Below are positions 23,873-33,700 of a DNA stretch of 64,000 nt, one piece after another. The notes beneath the pieces were generated by a model, which saw only the letters and a list, made by a program, of their open reading frames with translations, had not been told where the DNA came from and did not search any database. The stretch is from JAQVCM01 sp040403095 (GTDB lineage: Bacteria > Bacteroidota > Bacteroidia > Flavobacteriales_D > Crocinitomicaceae): NCBI GenBank assembly GCA_040403095.1, contig JBBALI010000002.1, forward strand, positions 62,001 through 126,000, in the 5' to 3' direction. The position numbers were made by a program, and so were the translations under genes. Numbering within the stretch: position 1 is the first letter of the stretch; every line of letters begins with the position of its first letter.

Positions 23873-25558
23873 ATGAGCCCAGTGATGAAGTTTGTATTGT
23901 GTTTATTAATCAGCACGTTAAGTTTGACAACTTTTGGCCAGACTGAAACAAACGCGCTTTCGAAATCGGAGCAAACAGCTCAAATTCAATTAAAAAAGGC
24001 TGAAAAATACATCAACAACAATTTAGATTCAGCATTTTATTTTGCAAAAAAAGCTGCACAAAAATTGCATGAACTGTCAAAGGTGGAATTGAAGGCTGAA
24101 ATCTTGTTCATGCTTGGAGACATTTATAAATCCAAAGGTCAATTGGTGATTGCTTCCAACAAATATTATGAAGCAAAAAAATTGATCGACAACGCTGCGC
24201 TAGAATCACCTAATAATCAAGGTTTAAAGTTATTAAAAGTCGATATTTTAGTCAAAATTGGTTCACTCAATATCCAACTTCAAAATTTTGAAAAAAGCTT
24301 AGGTTTTTATGAAGAGGCATTAAAAGTTGTTGAGAAATTGGGTTCGAAAGTGCCAAAAGCTAAATTGGCCAAACGCAAATTAAAATTGTACAACAACATT
24401 GCCGTAGTTTCCTTGAACCAAAAAGATTTTGAAACGGCCTTAATCTATTTTCAAAACGCATTAGAATCCAATCAAATAGTCAATGATTTAGGAATTCAAA
24501 GTTCATTGCTGAACAACATTGGGATTTGTTATTTGGAGAAAAAAGAATTTGATTTAGCGAGTCATTATTTTCAGCAATCCCTTAAAATCAGGAAAGCAAA
24601 CAGCGACAAACAAGGTCAAGCGCAAGTATTGAATAACATCGGGAAAAATGAAGTTTTCAAAGGACATTTTCAATTGGCTAGTGACTATTTTTCCAAAGCA
24701 CTTGCGCTAAGCAGAGAAATCGGGAGCAAAGAATCTGCTTTGATTTCCTTACAATCGCTTTCATTGGTGCAAGATACCATGGGAAATTACCAAGCTTCAT
24801 TGCGTTATTTTAGAGATTATAAAACTTTGAATGACAGTATTTTTAATGCAGAAAACAGGATTGCAATTGTCCAGTTAGAAGAAAATTACAAGCGTGAAAA
24901 TGAAAAGAAAATCTACGAACTTAAATTGCAAAAAAATGAAGCTGAGCGATTAAAATTGCGATTTAGAAATTTCACCTTGTTGGGAATTTTAGTGCTTATG
25001 CTCTTGTCGGCTTTGCTTTTTATTATTGTGATGCGCGGTCGAATCAAAAACGCCAAATTCGAAGAAGAAAAACTCAAATTGGAACGTGAAAAACTCGAAT
25101 TAGAGCACAGAACTTTGCAAGAAAGTCTTGAATTCAAAGAACGAGAATTGACTGCAAACGCACTTTATTTATTGAAGAATAACGAATTGATTACCAAAAT
25201 AAGCGACAATTTACTCAAAGCAATGTCTTCGTTTGACAAAGAGAATCAACAAGCGATTCGCGAAATTATATCGGAGTTGCGCGCCAACCAAAACAACAAT
25301 GTGTGGGACGAATTTGAGATGCATTTCACCAAAGTGCACGCACAATTTTATCCCGCGTTGCAAGAAAGATTTCCAAATCTGACGTCGAATGAAAAAAAAT
25401 TGTGCGCCTTTTTAAGATTGAATATGTCAACCAAAGACATCTCAGCAATCACCCAACAATCGGTGAATAGCATTACTGTCGCACGTTCACGATTGAGAAA
25501 AAAGCTCAATATCGAAGGAGAAGATGTGCATTTGGTAAATTTTTTGATGAGTATTTAA
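23873..25558 (+). CDS. TPR protein with one TM segment and C-terminal LuxR-like HTH
   Basis: A 561-residue membrane-bound regulator. It has a signal peptide or anchor (MKFVLCLLISTLSL, best start ATG 23873 or 23885), five to six TPRs over about residues 40-330, a transmembrane segment near 370-388 and a coiled coil. The C-terminal HTH is of LuxR type (LTSNEKKLCAFLRLNMSTKDIS followed by VNSITVARSRLRKKL). Bacteroidota have many such TPR-TM-HTH proteins, thought to link envelope signals to transcription, though targets are rarely known. It stands alone after the nuclease gene. Confidence 0.85.
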   Translation: MSPVMKFVLCLLISTLSLTTFGQTETNALSKSEQTAQIQLKKAEKYINNNLDSAFYFAKKAAQKLHELSKVELKAEILFMLGDIYKSKGQLVIASNKYYEAKKLIDNAALESPNNQGLKLLKVDILVKIGSLNIQLQNFEKSLGFYEEALKVVEKLGSKVPKAKLAKRKLKLYNNIAVVSLNQKDFETALIYFQNALESNQIVNDLGIQSSLLNNIGICYLEKKEFDLASHYFQQSLKIRKANSDKQGQAQVLNNIGKNEVFKGHFQLASDYFSKALALSREIGSKESALISLQSLSLVQDTMGNYQASLRYFRDYKTLNDSIFNAENRIAIVQLEENYKRENEKKIYELKLQKNEAERLKLRFRNFTLLGILVLMLLSALLFIIVMRGRIKNAKFEEEKLKLEREKLELEHRTLQESLEFKERELTANALYLLKNNELITKISDNLLKAMSSFDKENQQAIREIISELRANQNNNVWDEFEMHFTKVHAQFYPALQERFPNLTSNEKKLCAFLRLNMSTKDISAITQQSVNSITVARSRLRKKLNIEGEDVHLVNFLMSI

Positions 25559-25756
25559 CTTGAAAATTGAGCGCGCAAAATTCTAAAAAACAATGTTTTA
25601 CGACTTTTGTATTGTAAATGTAATGTCAATTTATGGGTTTGTATTTCTAATGTAAGCTATACTATAGATATCTTCAACCAACGAAACCATACTTTCGAAG
25701 CATCATTCGACAAATTTTTTTTCACGTGGAATGACCAAAACCCAAATTTTTAAAAG

Positions 25757-27103
25757 ATGAAAAGAAAATTACTAATTGTCGCAGGAATTGTTTGTTTTTC
25801 AAACTTTAGTTTTTCCCAGTTTATTGTCAAAGATGCATATTTTGAATCTATGGGGGTTTCCAATCAAGGAAAAGTCGTTGGCTATGGCGAATGGGGCGGA
25901 CCATATACCATTTGGACTCCAGAAACACAAGCTGTCGACTCAATTTTCGGTTTGGCGCCGGGAAATGGAATAGGCGGACGTGCGAATTTTTCTGCTGATG
26001 GAAATTATTTGTCGGGAACAAGTATGGGAACCATTGGTTCTGAAATGTCGCGCTTCAGCATTGCGTCAGATTCTTGGACAACTGTTGGCAATTTTGGTTT
26101 TTCATTAGACAACGCTGCGAGCGGAGGATATGCCATTTCAGGAGATGGAAATGCAGTTGCAGGAAGTTCTTGGATGGATACAAACAATACAGGTGGAACC
26201 GCAGTGACGCATGCAACAGTCTGGAATCAAGCGGAAGGAATCATGGATTTAGGAAGTTTGTTTTTAGATAAAAGCACGCGAATCAATGCCATTAGCAATG
26301 ACGGTTCGGTAGCAGTTGGCTGGCAAGATTTTAACGGTCCTTGGAAAGCGGCAGTTTGGAGAAAAAATCCAGCTGGAGGTTATTTTCCAAATCAATATCT
26401 ATTGTTAGACGCTTCAGGAAGCGCAGCAGATGAATATAACCAAATGGGCGAAGGAACTGCTGTTTCCAACGATGGAAATTGGATTGGTGGCGCAGGAGAT
26501 TATGCCAATGACGGAAATCCTTGGATTTGGAGTCAAACAACTGGCGTGGTTGATTTGGGAACACTTTCTCCAGGTGGTTCAGGATATGTGGCTGCAATCA
26601 ACGAAGATGGAACGATGGCTGTTGGAAGAATTCAAGTGGGACCTTGGGATCCTGAATTGCCTTTCATTTGGACACCAGCTGGTGGAATTCAAAATTTGAA
26701 TGATTACGCAACAAGCGTGATGGGAATTGATTTGGGCACAAAACAAATTTATTCAGCCAATTGCATGTCGTTGAACGGAGATTACATCGCAGGATATGGA
26801 GTTGACAATGAAACTTTTGCTTATTTCACATACAGATTAAGTGTTGCAACGGCAAGTATTTCAGAAAATGAAAAACAGTTGATCAACATTTATCCAAATC
26901 CAGCAACAGATATTTTGACGATTGAAAACACAGGTGAATCAGCATTGACTTTCACAAACGTCGAAGGAAAAATCATTTATAAAACTACAATCCATGGAAC
27001 GCAGAACTTGGATGTTTCTTCATTTCAATCAGGCGTTTATTTCCTCTCCCTTGTTTCTATTAATTCAGGAAGTACAGCGACTCAGAAGTTTGTGAAAAAA
27101 TGA
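25757..27103 (+). CDS. HAF-repeat secreted protein with T9SS sorting domain
   Basis: A 448-residue protein with a signal peptide (ending FSFSQ) and repeated segments of the extracellular HAF type (AISGDGNAVAGSSW, AISNDGSVAVGWQD, AVSNDGNWIGGAGD, AINEDGTMAVGRI). These probably form a beta-propeller over residues 25-370. A type A sorting domain follows from about 375 (IYPNPATDILTIEN) and ends with basic residues (KFVKK). This sorting domain is of a different subtype from those at 7-20 kb, so it is not part of that paralogous set. A terminator follows. Confidence 0.85.
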   Translation: MKRKLLIVAGIVCFSNFSFSQFIVKDAYFESMGVSNQGKVVGYGEWGGPYTIWTPETQAVDSIFGLAPGNGIGGRANFSADGNYLSGTSMGTIGSEMSRFSIASDSWTTVGNFGFSLDNAASGGYAISGDGNAVAGSSWMDTNNTGGTAVTHATVWNQAEGIMDLGSLFLDKSTRINAISNDGSVAVGWQDFNGPWKAAVWRKNPAGGYFPNQYLLLDASGSAADEYNQMGEGTAVSNDGNWIGGAGDYANDGNPWIWSQTTGVVDLGTLSPGGSGYVAAINEDGTMAVGRIQVGPWDPELPFIWTPAGGIQNLNDYATSVMGIDLGTKQIYSANCMSLNGDYIAGYGVDNETFAYFTYRLSVATASISENEKQLINIYPNPATDILTIENTGESALTFTNVEGKIIYKTTIHGTQNLDVSSFQSGVYFLSLVSINSGSTATQKFVKK

Positions 27104-27133
27104 TTTTCTGATCGATTATTTTTATTTTTTTTG

Positions 27134-27168
27134 AAAAGCGCTCGATTTTTTATCGGGCGCTTTTTTTC
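27134..27168 (+). terminator. Terminator of the HAF-repeat gene
   Basis: A 13-bp stem with one G-U pair (AAAAGCGCTCGAT with ATCGGGCGCTTTT) around TTTTT is followed by a T-run. Confidence 0.85.
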
Positions 27169-27182
27169 TGTTCAAACATTCA

Positions 27183-27217
27183 CAAAAAAATCCGCTTCCC
27201 ATTCAGAAAGCGGATTT
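27183..27217 (-). terminator. Terminator of gcvP
   Basis: On the minus strand AAATCCGCTT pairs with AAGCGGATTT and is followed by Ts. It lies 26 bases past the gcvP stop. Confidence 0.8.
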
Positions 27218-27242
27218 CATATCCTAAAGTTATTCGAAAAAA

Positions 27243-30113
27243 TTAATCTTCAATCATGGCATAGCTTTCAACGCTTGGACAAGAACAAACCAAGTTTCTA
27301 TCTCCAAAAGCATTGTCAACGCGACGAACAGGAACCCAATATTTGAATGTTTTCAAGTATTCCACTGGATAAACTGCTTCTTTTGGTGTATATGGATAAG
27401 TCCACTCACGGTTGATGATGCAATCTGCCGTATGCGGTGCATTTTTAATGACATTATTTTCTTTGTCTGCGTTTCCAGCTTCGATTTGCGCGATTTCTTT
27501 TCTGATTCCAATCATCGCTTCAATGAAACGGTCTAATTCCGCTTTGTCTTCACTTTCTGTTGGTTCGATCATCAATGTTCCTGCAACAGGGAAAGAAACT
27601 GTTGGTGCGTGAAATCCATAATCGATCAAACGTTTCGCCATGTCAGCAACTTCAACTTCTGCTGTTTTCTTAAACTCGCGACAATCTAAAATCAACTCAT
27701 GCGCCACTGTACCGTTTGCACCTGTGTACAAGATTGGATAGTGACCTTTCAGTTCTGCTGCGATGTAATTGGCATTCAAAATTGCGTTTTCAGTAGATTC
27801 TCTCAATCCTTTTGCACCCAACATTTTGATGTATCCATAAGAAATCAACAAAATCAAGGCACTTCCGTAAGGCGCAGATGAAACAGCATGAATCGCTTTT
27901 TCGCCACCAGCTTTGATCAACTCACTTCCCGGCAAGAAAGGCGCTAAATGCGCTGCCACTCCGATTGGCCCCATTCCTGGTCCACCACCTCCGTGAGGAA
28001 TCGCAAATGTTTTGTGTAAGTTCAAGTGACAAACGTCTGCTCCAATATTTCCTGGATTAGTTAATCCAACTTGTGCATTCATATTGGCACCATCCATATA
28101 AACTTGTCCACCATTTTCGTGGATGATGGAAGTAATTTCTTTAATTCCTTCTTCGAAAACTCCGTGTGTTGAAGGATAAGTCACCATCAAACCACCCAAA
28201 GTATCTTTTAATTCTTCTGCTTTCGCTTTCAATGCCGGAATGTCGATGTTTCCATTTTCATCACAACCAGTAACGACTACTTCAAAACCGGCCATCACAG
28301 CAGAAGCTGGATTTGTTCCGTGCGCAGAAGAAGGAATAATCATGTGTTTTCTATGGAGATCACCGTTTGCTTCGTGGAAAGCTTTGATAACCATCAAACC
28401 AGCGTATTCTCCTTGAGCACCAGAATTTGGTTGCAAAGAAACCGCCGCAAAACCTGTTGATTCACACAAATCTTTTTCCAATTGACGCAACATTTCGTGG
28501 TATCCAGCTGCTTGTTCTACTGGGCAGAATGGATGCATGTTTGCAAATTGAGGATTCGTAATCGGCATCAATTCAGAAGCTGCGTTCAATTTCATCGTAC
28601 AAGAACCCAAAGCAATCATACTGTGAACCAACGAAATATCTTTGTTTTCCAACAATTTCAAATAACGCATCATTTGAGATTCTGAATGGTATTTGTTGAA
28701 AGTTGGATGTGTTAAAATAGCATCTGTTCTCAAGAAAGCATCCGCAATATGAATTTCGTTAATCAAAGCATTTACTTCGCCAGATTTTCCATTGACAGAA
28801 GCAAAAACTGAAATCAAATTATTGACGTCTTGCGCTGTAATTGATTCGCCAAAACTAACAGTTACTTGGTTGTCGCTTACATAACGGAAATTCATTTCAG
28901 CCGATTCCGCCGCTGCTTTCAAGGCAGAAGAAGAAACACCTGCGGGAAGTTCTATCCAAAGTGTGTCAAAATAATCTTTGTTCAATAATTTGTAACCTGC
29001 TTTTTCAATTCCATTGGCTGCTGTTACTGCTTTTCCGTGGATAGAAGTAGCGATTTCACGCAAACCGTCTGGTCCATGATAAACGGTGTACATGCTTGCC
29101 ATTACAGCCAACAATGCTTGCGCAGTACAAATATTCGAAGTTGCTTTGTCGCGTTTGATGTGTTGTTCACGCGTTTGCAAAGCCATTCTCAAGGCAATAT
29201 TATTATCCGCATCTCTTGATACGCCAATCATACGACCTGGAATCGTACGTTTGTATTCCTCTTTACATGCAAAAAATGCTGCGTGAGGTCCACCATAACC
29301 CATCGGTACGCCGAAACGTTGAGAAGAACCCAACACCACGTCAGCACCCATAGAACCTGGAGATTTTAATAAAACCAACGCCATGATATCCGCAGCAACA
29401 GCCACACGAATTTCATTTGATTTCATGGTTTGAATAAATGCTTCGATGTTTTTGATACGGCCGAATGCATCTGGATATTGAACGATGGCTCCAAAATAAG
29501 TAGCATCGCCTGTAAAAGTTTCAGGATTTCCGATAGTCAACTCAATTCCTAAGTTGGCAGCGCGTCCTTTGATAATATCTATTGTTTGTGGGAAAGCAAA
29601 TTCAGAAACGAAAAATTTATTTCTTCCTTCTTTGATTTCATTTCTTGAGCGAGAATTGTAAAACATGAGCATCGCTTCAGCAGCTGCTGTTCCTTCGTCC
29701 AACAAAGATGCGTTTGCGATTTCCATTCCTGTCAAATCCAACACCATTGTTTGGAAATTCAACAAAGCTTCCAAACGACCTTGAGAAATTTCAGCTTGGT
29801 AAGGCGTGTAAGCCGTGTACCATCCTGGATTTTCCAACACGTTGCGCAAAATTACTGACGGAACGATGGTATCGTTGTATCCCAAACCAATGTAAGATTT
29901 GAAAACTTTATTTTGAGCACCAATCGCAGCGATGTGTGTCAAGTATTCTTGTTCCGTCATCGCATCGCTGATGTTCAATTCGCCTTTCAAGCGGATGTGA
30001 GCTGGAATTGTTTTATCGATTAATTCTGAAATGCTGGAAAATCCTGTTTTCTCAAGCATTGCTTGCTTTTCAGCAGTGTTTGACCCAATGTGTCTTTCGG
30101 AGAATGCGCTCAT
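27243..30113 (-). CDS. gcvP: Glycine dehydrogenase (decarboxylating), P protein
   Basis: A 956-residue PLP enzyme of the glycine cleavage system. It decarboxylates glycine and passes the aminomethyl group to lipoylated GcvH. Full-length single-chain form: the start MSAFSERHIGSNTAEK, EISQGRLEALLNFQTMV, the Gly-rich PLP region and the Lys-containing HLNLHKTFAIPHGGGGPG are all present. The ATG at 30113 is preferred because the longer frame would begin inside the -7 element at 30141-30148. No gcvH or gcvT is adjacent. It marks the left border of the accessory island. Confidence 0.97.
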   Translation of the reverse strand: MSAFSERHIGSNTAEKQAMLEKTGFSSISELIDKTIPAHIRLKGELNISDAMTEQEYLTHIAAIGAQNKVFKSYIGLGYNDTIVPSVILRNVLENPGWYTAYTPYQAEISQGRLEALLNFQTMVLDLTGMEIANASLLDEGTAAAEAMLMFYNSRSRNEIKEGRNKFFVSEFAFPQTIDIIKGRAANLGIELTIGNPETFTGDATYFGAIVQYPDAFGRIKNIEAFIQTMKSNEIRVAVAADIMALVLLKSPGSMGADVVLGSSQRFGVPMGYGGPHAAFFACKEEYKRTIPGRMIGVSRDADNNIALRMALQTREQHIKRDKATSNICTAQALLAVMASMYTVYHGPDGLREIATSIHGKAVTAANGIEKAGYKLLNKDYFDTLWIELPAGVSSSALKAAAESAEMNFRYVSDNQVTVSFGESITAQDVNNLISVFASVNGKSGEVNALINEIHIADAFLRTDAILTHPTFNKYHSESQMMRYLKLLENKDISLVHSMIALGSCTMKLNAASELMPITNPQFANMHPFCPVEQAAGYHEMLRQLEKDLCESTGFAAVSLQPNSGAQGEYAGLMVIKAFHEANGDLHRKHMIIPSSAHGTNPASAVMAGFEVVVTGCDENGNIDIPALKAKAEELKDTLGGLMVTYPSTHGVFEEGIKEITSIIHENGGQVYMDGANMNAQVGLTNPGNIGADVCHLNLHKTFAIPHGGGGPGMGPIGVAAHLAPFLPGSELIKAGGEKAIHAVSSAPYGSALILLISYGYIKMLGAKGLRESTENAILNANYIAAELKGHYPILYTGANGTVAHELILDCREFKKTAEVEVADMAKRLIDYGFHAPTVSFPVAGTLMIEPTESEDKAELDRFIEAMIGIRKEIAQIEAGNADKENNVIKNAPHTADCIINREWTYPYTPKEAVYPVEYLKTFKYWVPVRRVDNAFGDRNLVCSCPSVESYAMIED

Positions 30114-30140
30114 CTTTGATACGTCTTTAAAGTGTGGACA

Positions 30141-30148
30141 CAAAGATA
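30141..30148 (-). promoter_or_regulatory. -7 element of gcvP
   Basis: TATCTTTG on the minus strand matches TAnnTTTG exactly. It predicts a leader of about 20 bases before ATG 30113. Confidence 0.5.
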
Positions 30149-30302
30149 CAATTGAATAAATTAATATTGGATATTTGGGGGTGGAAATTTGATTTTTGGG
30201 GACTAAAATCTTATTATCTGACTAATTTTTTTGTTCATTTTAACTTCGAGGATAATGACTTGGTGCTTGATTAAAAGCAGATTTCAAATAGGAATACATT
30301 TA

Positions 30303-30593
30303 TCACTCATTCATTTTTCTGATGAAATCTTCGACTAGGTAGTCAGCAGATTTTACGTCTTTTATAAGCGTTTCATAATCAGCGCCTTCAACTGGAAAAT
30401 CTACAGTTCCTTCGCAGCGAGCAAATATAACTTTCGGATTTGGATTATCTACTCCAAGTTGAGACCATTTCACAAGAGCCAAAAATGGCTTAACTTTTTT
30501 GTCTTTCATTACGATATTAGCACGAATTCCAAGCGTGTTATAACCGCTCAAAGTCTTCGCCATTTCACTAAATTCCATTCCCATTTCTGCCAC
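30303..30593 (-). CDS. Small hypothetical protein
   Basis: A 96-residue soluble alpha/beta protein. The frame begins with GTG at 30593, and ATGs at codons 4 and 6 are equally possible starts. It has no known motif. It is the last gene of the minus-strand island and lies 49 bases after the lipoprotein gene at 30643. Its frame is clean and the start is the main uncertainty. Confidence 0.55.
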   Translation of the reverse strand: MAEMGMEFSEMAKTLSGYNTLGIRANIVMKDKKVKPFLALVKWSQLGVDNPNPKVIFARCEGTVDFPVEGADYETLIKDVKSADYLVEDFIRKMNE

Positions 30594-30642
30594 TTTTATA
30601 GTTAGATGTTCATTTAAATTTAGCGTAAAATAATTGGTTTTT

Positions 30643-31446
30643 TCATTTCACCATTTTTAATGCTTCGACATAGGTTGACCAAATAAGGTTTTTGTTTTTT
30701 TCATCACAATCTTCAAAGCTCAAGTGTTTTGAATCTTCTGACAAAAGAATGTTGCCCAATTTCAATGGGTTTTTACTATTAAAATAGATTCGATTACCAT
30801 TATCAACGGTTAATTTAAGATCACCTATTTCTAAAATATGATACATGATATAGATAGGTTTATCACTTCTGCTCGAAATATTTACTTGTTCCGTTTTTCC
30901 ATTTTTGCGAATGTACTTTTGCAGTTTTTTGAAGTAAATTGGTGTAAAGTAAATACTGTCGTTTAGTTTGTTTTTCTCAACATTTTTTTCGGTTTTATTT
31001 CTTCTTTCACCCAAGGAAATCGTTCCTCCATCAAGCATTACATGATGATAATAACGGTAATTTTTATCCTGATAGATGGTCACATTTTCGGTCGAAGCAA
31101 TTTCTCCGAATCTAAACGTAGCGGTATCAACAACATTTCTTAATTCGGTCATTCGATCTGGTGGTTTATTTGCAAGCTGTTTAGGATTTTCATTTGTAAA
31201 CATCAATTTACAAGTGTCACAATAAACCACATTTAGCCAGCGGTCTAGAAGGAATTTTTCATTTTCTTCTGCTGTACCGCCTTCCGCGAGGCTTCGATCA
31301 AAGGCTTTTAAATATAGGTTTCCACTTTTGTCAGAATAGAGATTGTCTCTAATCAATATATATTTTGTTGAATCTAATGGTGATTCTTTTTTACCTGAAC
31401 AAGATGTAAGTCCAACAACAAAAACGAGTGAGGGGATTAGTTTCAT
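30643..31446 (-). CDS. Lipoprotein with DKNYR motif
   Basis: A 267-residue lipoprotein: signal peptide with lipobox LTSC, then a polar domain containing IYQDKNYRYYHH. A motif of that type is seen in DKNYY-type Bacteroidota proteins, some linked to immunity functions. The start codon overlaps the stop of the gene upstream (31443) by 4 bases, so they are translationally coupled. It is probably in the periplasm or outer membrane. Confidence 0.65.
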   Translation of the reverse strand: MKLIPSLVFVVGLTSCSGKKESPLDSTKYILIRDNLYSDKSGNLYLKAFDRSLAEGGTAEENEKFLLDRWLNVVYCDTCKLMFTNENPKQLANKPPDRMTELRNVVDTATFRFGEIASTENVTIYQDKNYRYYHHVMLDGGTISLGERRNKTEKNVEKNKLNDSIYFTPIYFKKLQKYIRKNGKTEQVNISSRSDKPIYIMYHILEIGDLKLTVDNGNRIYFNSKNPLKLGNILLSEDSKHLSFEDCDEKNKNLIWSTYVEALKMVK

Positions 31447-31961
31447 ATTTTATAGTAAGCATTTACTTGTGATGGATCCAGCTCCCACAAATCATCAAAA
31501 TAAAAACCTCCAACTTTTTCTATACATTCAATAATTCCATTCTCAGTCATACTAACCGCTTTTAGTGTTTCATTTTCTAGAGCATTCGGCAAGTTTTCTG
31601 ATCCAGCAACTCCTTTATGTGAAAGTCGCTCGCCATCTCGAAAATAGGAATAGGCATAAACATCAGAATAGGAATTGATTAAAAAGCACAATATTTGGCC
31701 ATCTAAAGACAAGGCTGTCATTTTTTCATCCAATTCAGAAGGCATCCTTTCATCAAAGGAGGAGCCATGAGCAAGATCTTTTTCTAATATTAGAATTGCA
31801 TTGTTGATTCGAATAATTCCTACGCCCTCAAATTCATCAGAATTAAGCGTTTCAATATGTGAGGTTTCAGGAGATTCTTCCGTCTCAATAATAGCCAGTG
31901 AAAGAAGTTCAGAATCTTGGAGAGTTCTATTCACATTTAGTAATATTCCTGATAGCCTCAT
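31443..31961 (-). CDS. Hypothetical immunity-like protein
   Basis: A 172-residue acidic, soluble protein without a signal peptide. The core GQILCFLINSYSDVYAYSYF followed by a Gly and aromatic-rich C-terminus recalls small immunity proteins, but I cannot name the family. It overlaps the next gene by 4 bases and starts 8 bases after the stop of the previous one, in the middle of a tightly packed operon. Confidence 0.6.
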   Translation of the reverse strand: MRLSGILLNVNRTLQDSELLSLAIIETEESPETSHIETLNSDEFEGVGIIRINNAILILEKDLAHGSSFDERMPSELDEKMTALSLDGQILCFLINSYSDVYAYSYFRDGERLSHKGVAGSENLPNALENETLKAVSMTENGIIECIEKVGGFYFDDLWELDPSQVNAYYKI

Positions 31962-31969
31962 TACTTATT

Positions 31970-32422
31970 TCAGTTTATAAAATTTGTTTTAAAAGTACTC
32001 AGAGAAGCTTCAAAATCTTCTGAAATACTATCCAAACTCTCATGTGTTAATTTCTGCTGATTCATTAATTCAAAATATGCATTCAAAAGCGCTAAAGCAA
32101 AAACCTTAAAATTACATATTATTGAACTTTTTGAATCTTCATTAATTTTCAAATTTTCCTTTTGCCTTTCAAAGACAAGTTCATAAGAGCAAGAAATGGG
32201 CTGAAAAACAAAAATTCTTCCATTGTTTTTACGCAAGTTATTTAAACCATCAAATAGCAAGGGTAAAGAATGAAAAAGTATGCATGCTTGATTCGGTATT
32301 TTAAATTTATTTGTAAATAAAAGTCCATCTTTTTCAATGATGAAATATCCCAAAGAAAATTCGCCAACCTTACTTTGCTCGCTTAATTCTAATTCAATTT
32401 TCATTTCAATTTCACTTTTCAA
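31970..32422 (-). CDS. Hypothetical immunity-like protein
   Basis: A 150-residue soluble protein, mostly beta-strand followed by helices (FALALLNAYFELMNQQ). No signal peptide. An internal ATG at codon 7 (MKIELELSEQ) is an alternative start and would remove most of the 11-base overlap with the gene upstream. The family is unknown to me. Size, acidity and context match its neighbours. Confidence 0.55.
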   Translation of the reverse strand: MKSEIEMKIELELSEQSKVGEFSLGYFIIEKDGLLFTNKFKIPNQACILFHSLPLLFDGLNNLRKNNGRIFVFQPISCSYELVFERQKENLKINEDSKSSIICNFKVFALALLNAYFELMNQQKLTHESLDSISEDFEASLSTFKTNFIN

Positions 32423-32831
32423 AATGGGTTTTCAATAACCTTTTGAAAGAATCGCAAAACCGAGTGAGCGAACTTTCATCACTAGACAAGGAATACTCCA
32501 ACTTACTTTCCTCATTCAAGCTTTTCATGATTAAACCGTTGAGCTGAACATGACCGGTAGTTCGATCCACTGAAATATTCAACTCAAAATTTCCAGATTC
32601 ATTTATTACAGACACTGCGTTAAGTTCACTTTGAAGCAGTTGGTCCAATTGCAGCATAAATTCACCAATTCGCTCCAAACTGCATTCAAACGAGGCAAAG
32701 CCTGTGAACCATTCTCCTTGAACGATTCCCATCGCATTCAGATAATCATCAGCAATTTGTATTTCTTTGATTGTTAAATGACCTAAATCGCAATTGAAAA
32801 TAATTTCTTCAGAGTAAATATTTTTTGTCAT
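32412..32831 (-). CDS. WapI-like immunity protein (tentative)
   Basis: A 139-residue acidic protein. The layout GEWFTGFASFECSLERI, then FELNISVDRTTGHVQLNG, then LEYSLSSDESSLTRFCDSF follows the pattern I associate with WapI-type immunity proteins: a central Gly-His turn and a C-terminal L-F-helix. WapI neutralises the tRNase toxin of WapA in Bacillus. No cognate toxin is in the window. It is packed between genes with an 11-base overlap and a 5-base gap. Confidence 0.5.
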   Translation of the reverse strand: MTKNIYSEEIIFNCDLGHLTIKEIQIADDYLNAMGIVQGEWFTGFASFECSLERIGEFMLQLDQLLQSELNAVSVINESGNFELNISVDRTTGHVQLNGLIMKSLNEESKLEYSLSSDESSLTRFCDSFKRLLKTHFEK

Positions 32832-32836
32832 ATTAA

Positions 32837-33292
32837 TTATCGATTTTGTTTTTTAACCATCCTTAAAAATAACAAACCTATGGCAGAAACAAGAGTTAAT
32901 ACTATTCCCAAATAGCGTTTTTTGATTGGCGGGACATTTTCATTTTGATAATTTGCAGTTAAAATGGTGCTTTCCTTGTTTGATAAAATGATTACGTGAT
33001 TTCCAATTTTTAACTTATCAAAGAGTAAAGCATTGACCGAAACTGTTTGAATCTTATTCATTTCTCCATCTTTAGTGGGAATTTTTAATTCTAGCATAAA
33101 CTTTTGGTAGCGAAACTGTTTCTTCGCGCTTTTGGCAAAAACAACGGCAGTACTTTTTTTACCTTTTTGCAGTAATTCGTCATATTCTCCGTAAAATTGA
33201 GCGCTTTGGTACCAAAAAATGGGTCCAAAAAGCAAACCCAAAAGGGCTGAAATGCCTATTACCATTTTAAGCTTTACAAGTTTATTTTCCAT
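32837..33292 (-). CDS. Two-TM membrane protein, DUF3592-like
   Basis: A 151-residue protein with transmembrane segments at about residues 9-29 and 125-145 and a polar beta domain between them. The domain carries the ALLFDKLKIGNHVIILSN element typical of DUF3592-type proteins. A similar architecture is seen at 39319. Its start overlaps the end of the upstream gene by 11 bases. Function unknown; such proteins often accompany polymorphic-toxin immunity genes. Confidence 0.6.
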   Translation of the reverse strand: MENKLVKLKMVIGISALLGLLFGPIFWYQSAQFYGEYDELLQKGKKSTAVVFAKSAKKQFRYQKFMLELKIPTKDGEMNKIQTVSVNALLFDKLKIGNHVIILSNKESTILTANYQNENVPPIKKRYLGIVLTLVSAIGLLFLRMVKKQNR

Positions 33293-33698
33293 CTTGTTTC
33301 ATTTTCTCCAAAAGTGAGGTGCAAAATTGTACAACATCTTTTTCCCAAGTGAGTTGATTGGTGATAATGCGAAGTTGCGTATCCTTGAAAAAATTCAGTT
33401 TAATTTCACTGTTTCTGAGTTCACAATGGGAACAATCTGTAATCAATGTTTCGTTTTTCGTCCAATCCCAATGCGCAATGAAATCCATATTGTAAATTCC
33501 CGCCTCTCCCTTTTTTCTAATTTTCATAGTCACTATCAAATTAGGGATTTCATCTGAATGATGCCACTTTGGTCTTTCGAGAAATTGCCTTGAATGTTCA
33601 TCTAAGATTTCGCAGCCAAATTTTTCTAGTTGGAGTTTCAAAAAATCAATTTGCTTTTTTTGTTTCGTATGCTGCAATGATGCTTCCATTTGTTCCAA
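33282..33698 (-). CDS. Hypothetical protein of the immunity-like cluster
   Basis: A 138-residue soluble protein with a basic N-terminal helix followed by a Trp-rich beta region (IAHWDWTKNETLITDCSHCEL). The two close cysteines and the His could bind metal, but the pattern is weak. The start is 2 bases from the stop of the gene at 33701. Confidence 0.55.
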   Translation of the reverse strand: MEQMEASLQHTKQKKQIDFLKLQLEKFGCEILDEHSRQFLERPKWHHSDEIPNLIVTMKIRKKGEAGIYNMDFIAHWDWTKNETLITDCSHCELRNSEIKLNFFKDTQLRIITNQLTWEKDVVQFCTSLLEKMKQDGK

Positions 33699-33700
33699 AA

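Noticed and set aside
27243..30143. Long plus-strand frames across gcvP
   Set aside because: They are antisense shadows of a well-conserved housekeeping gene.
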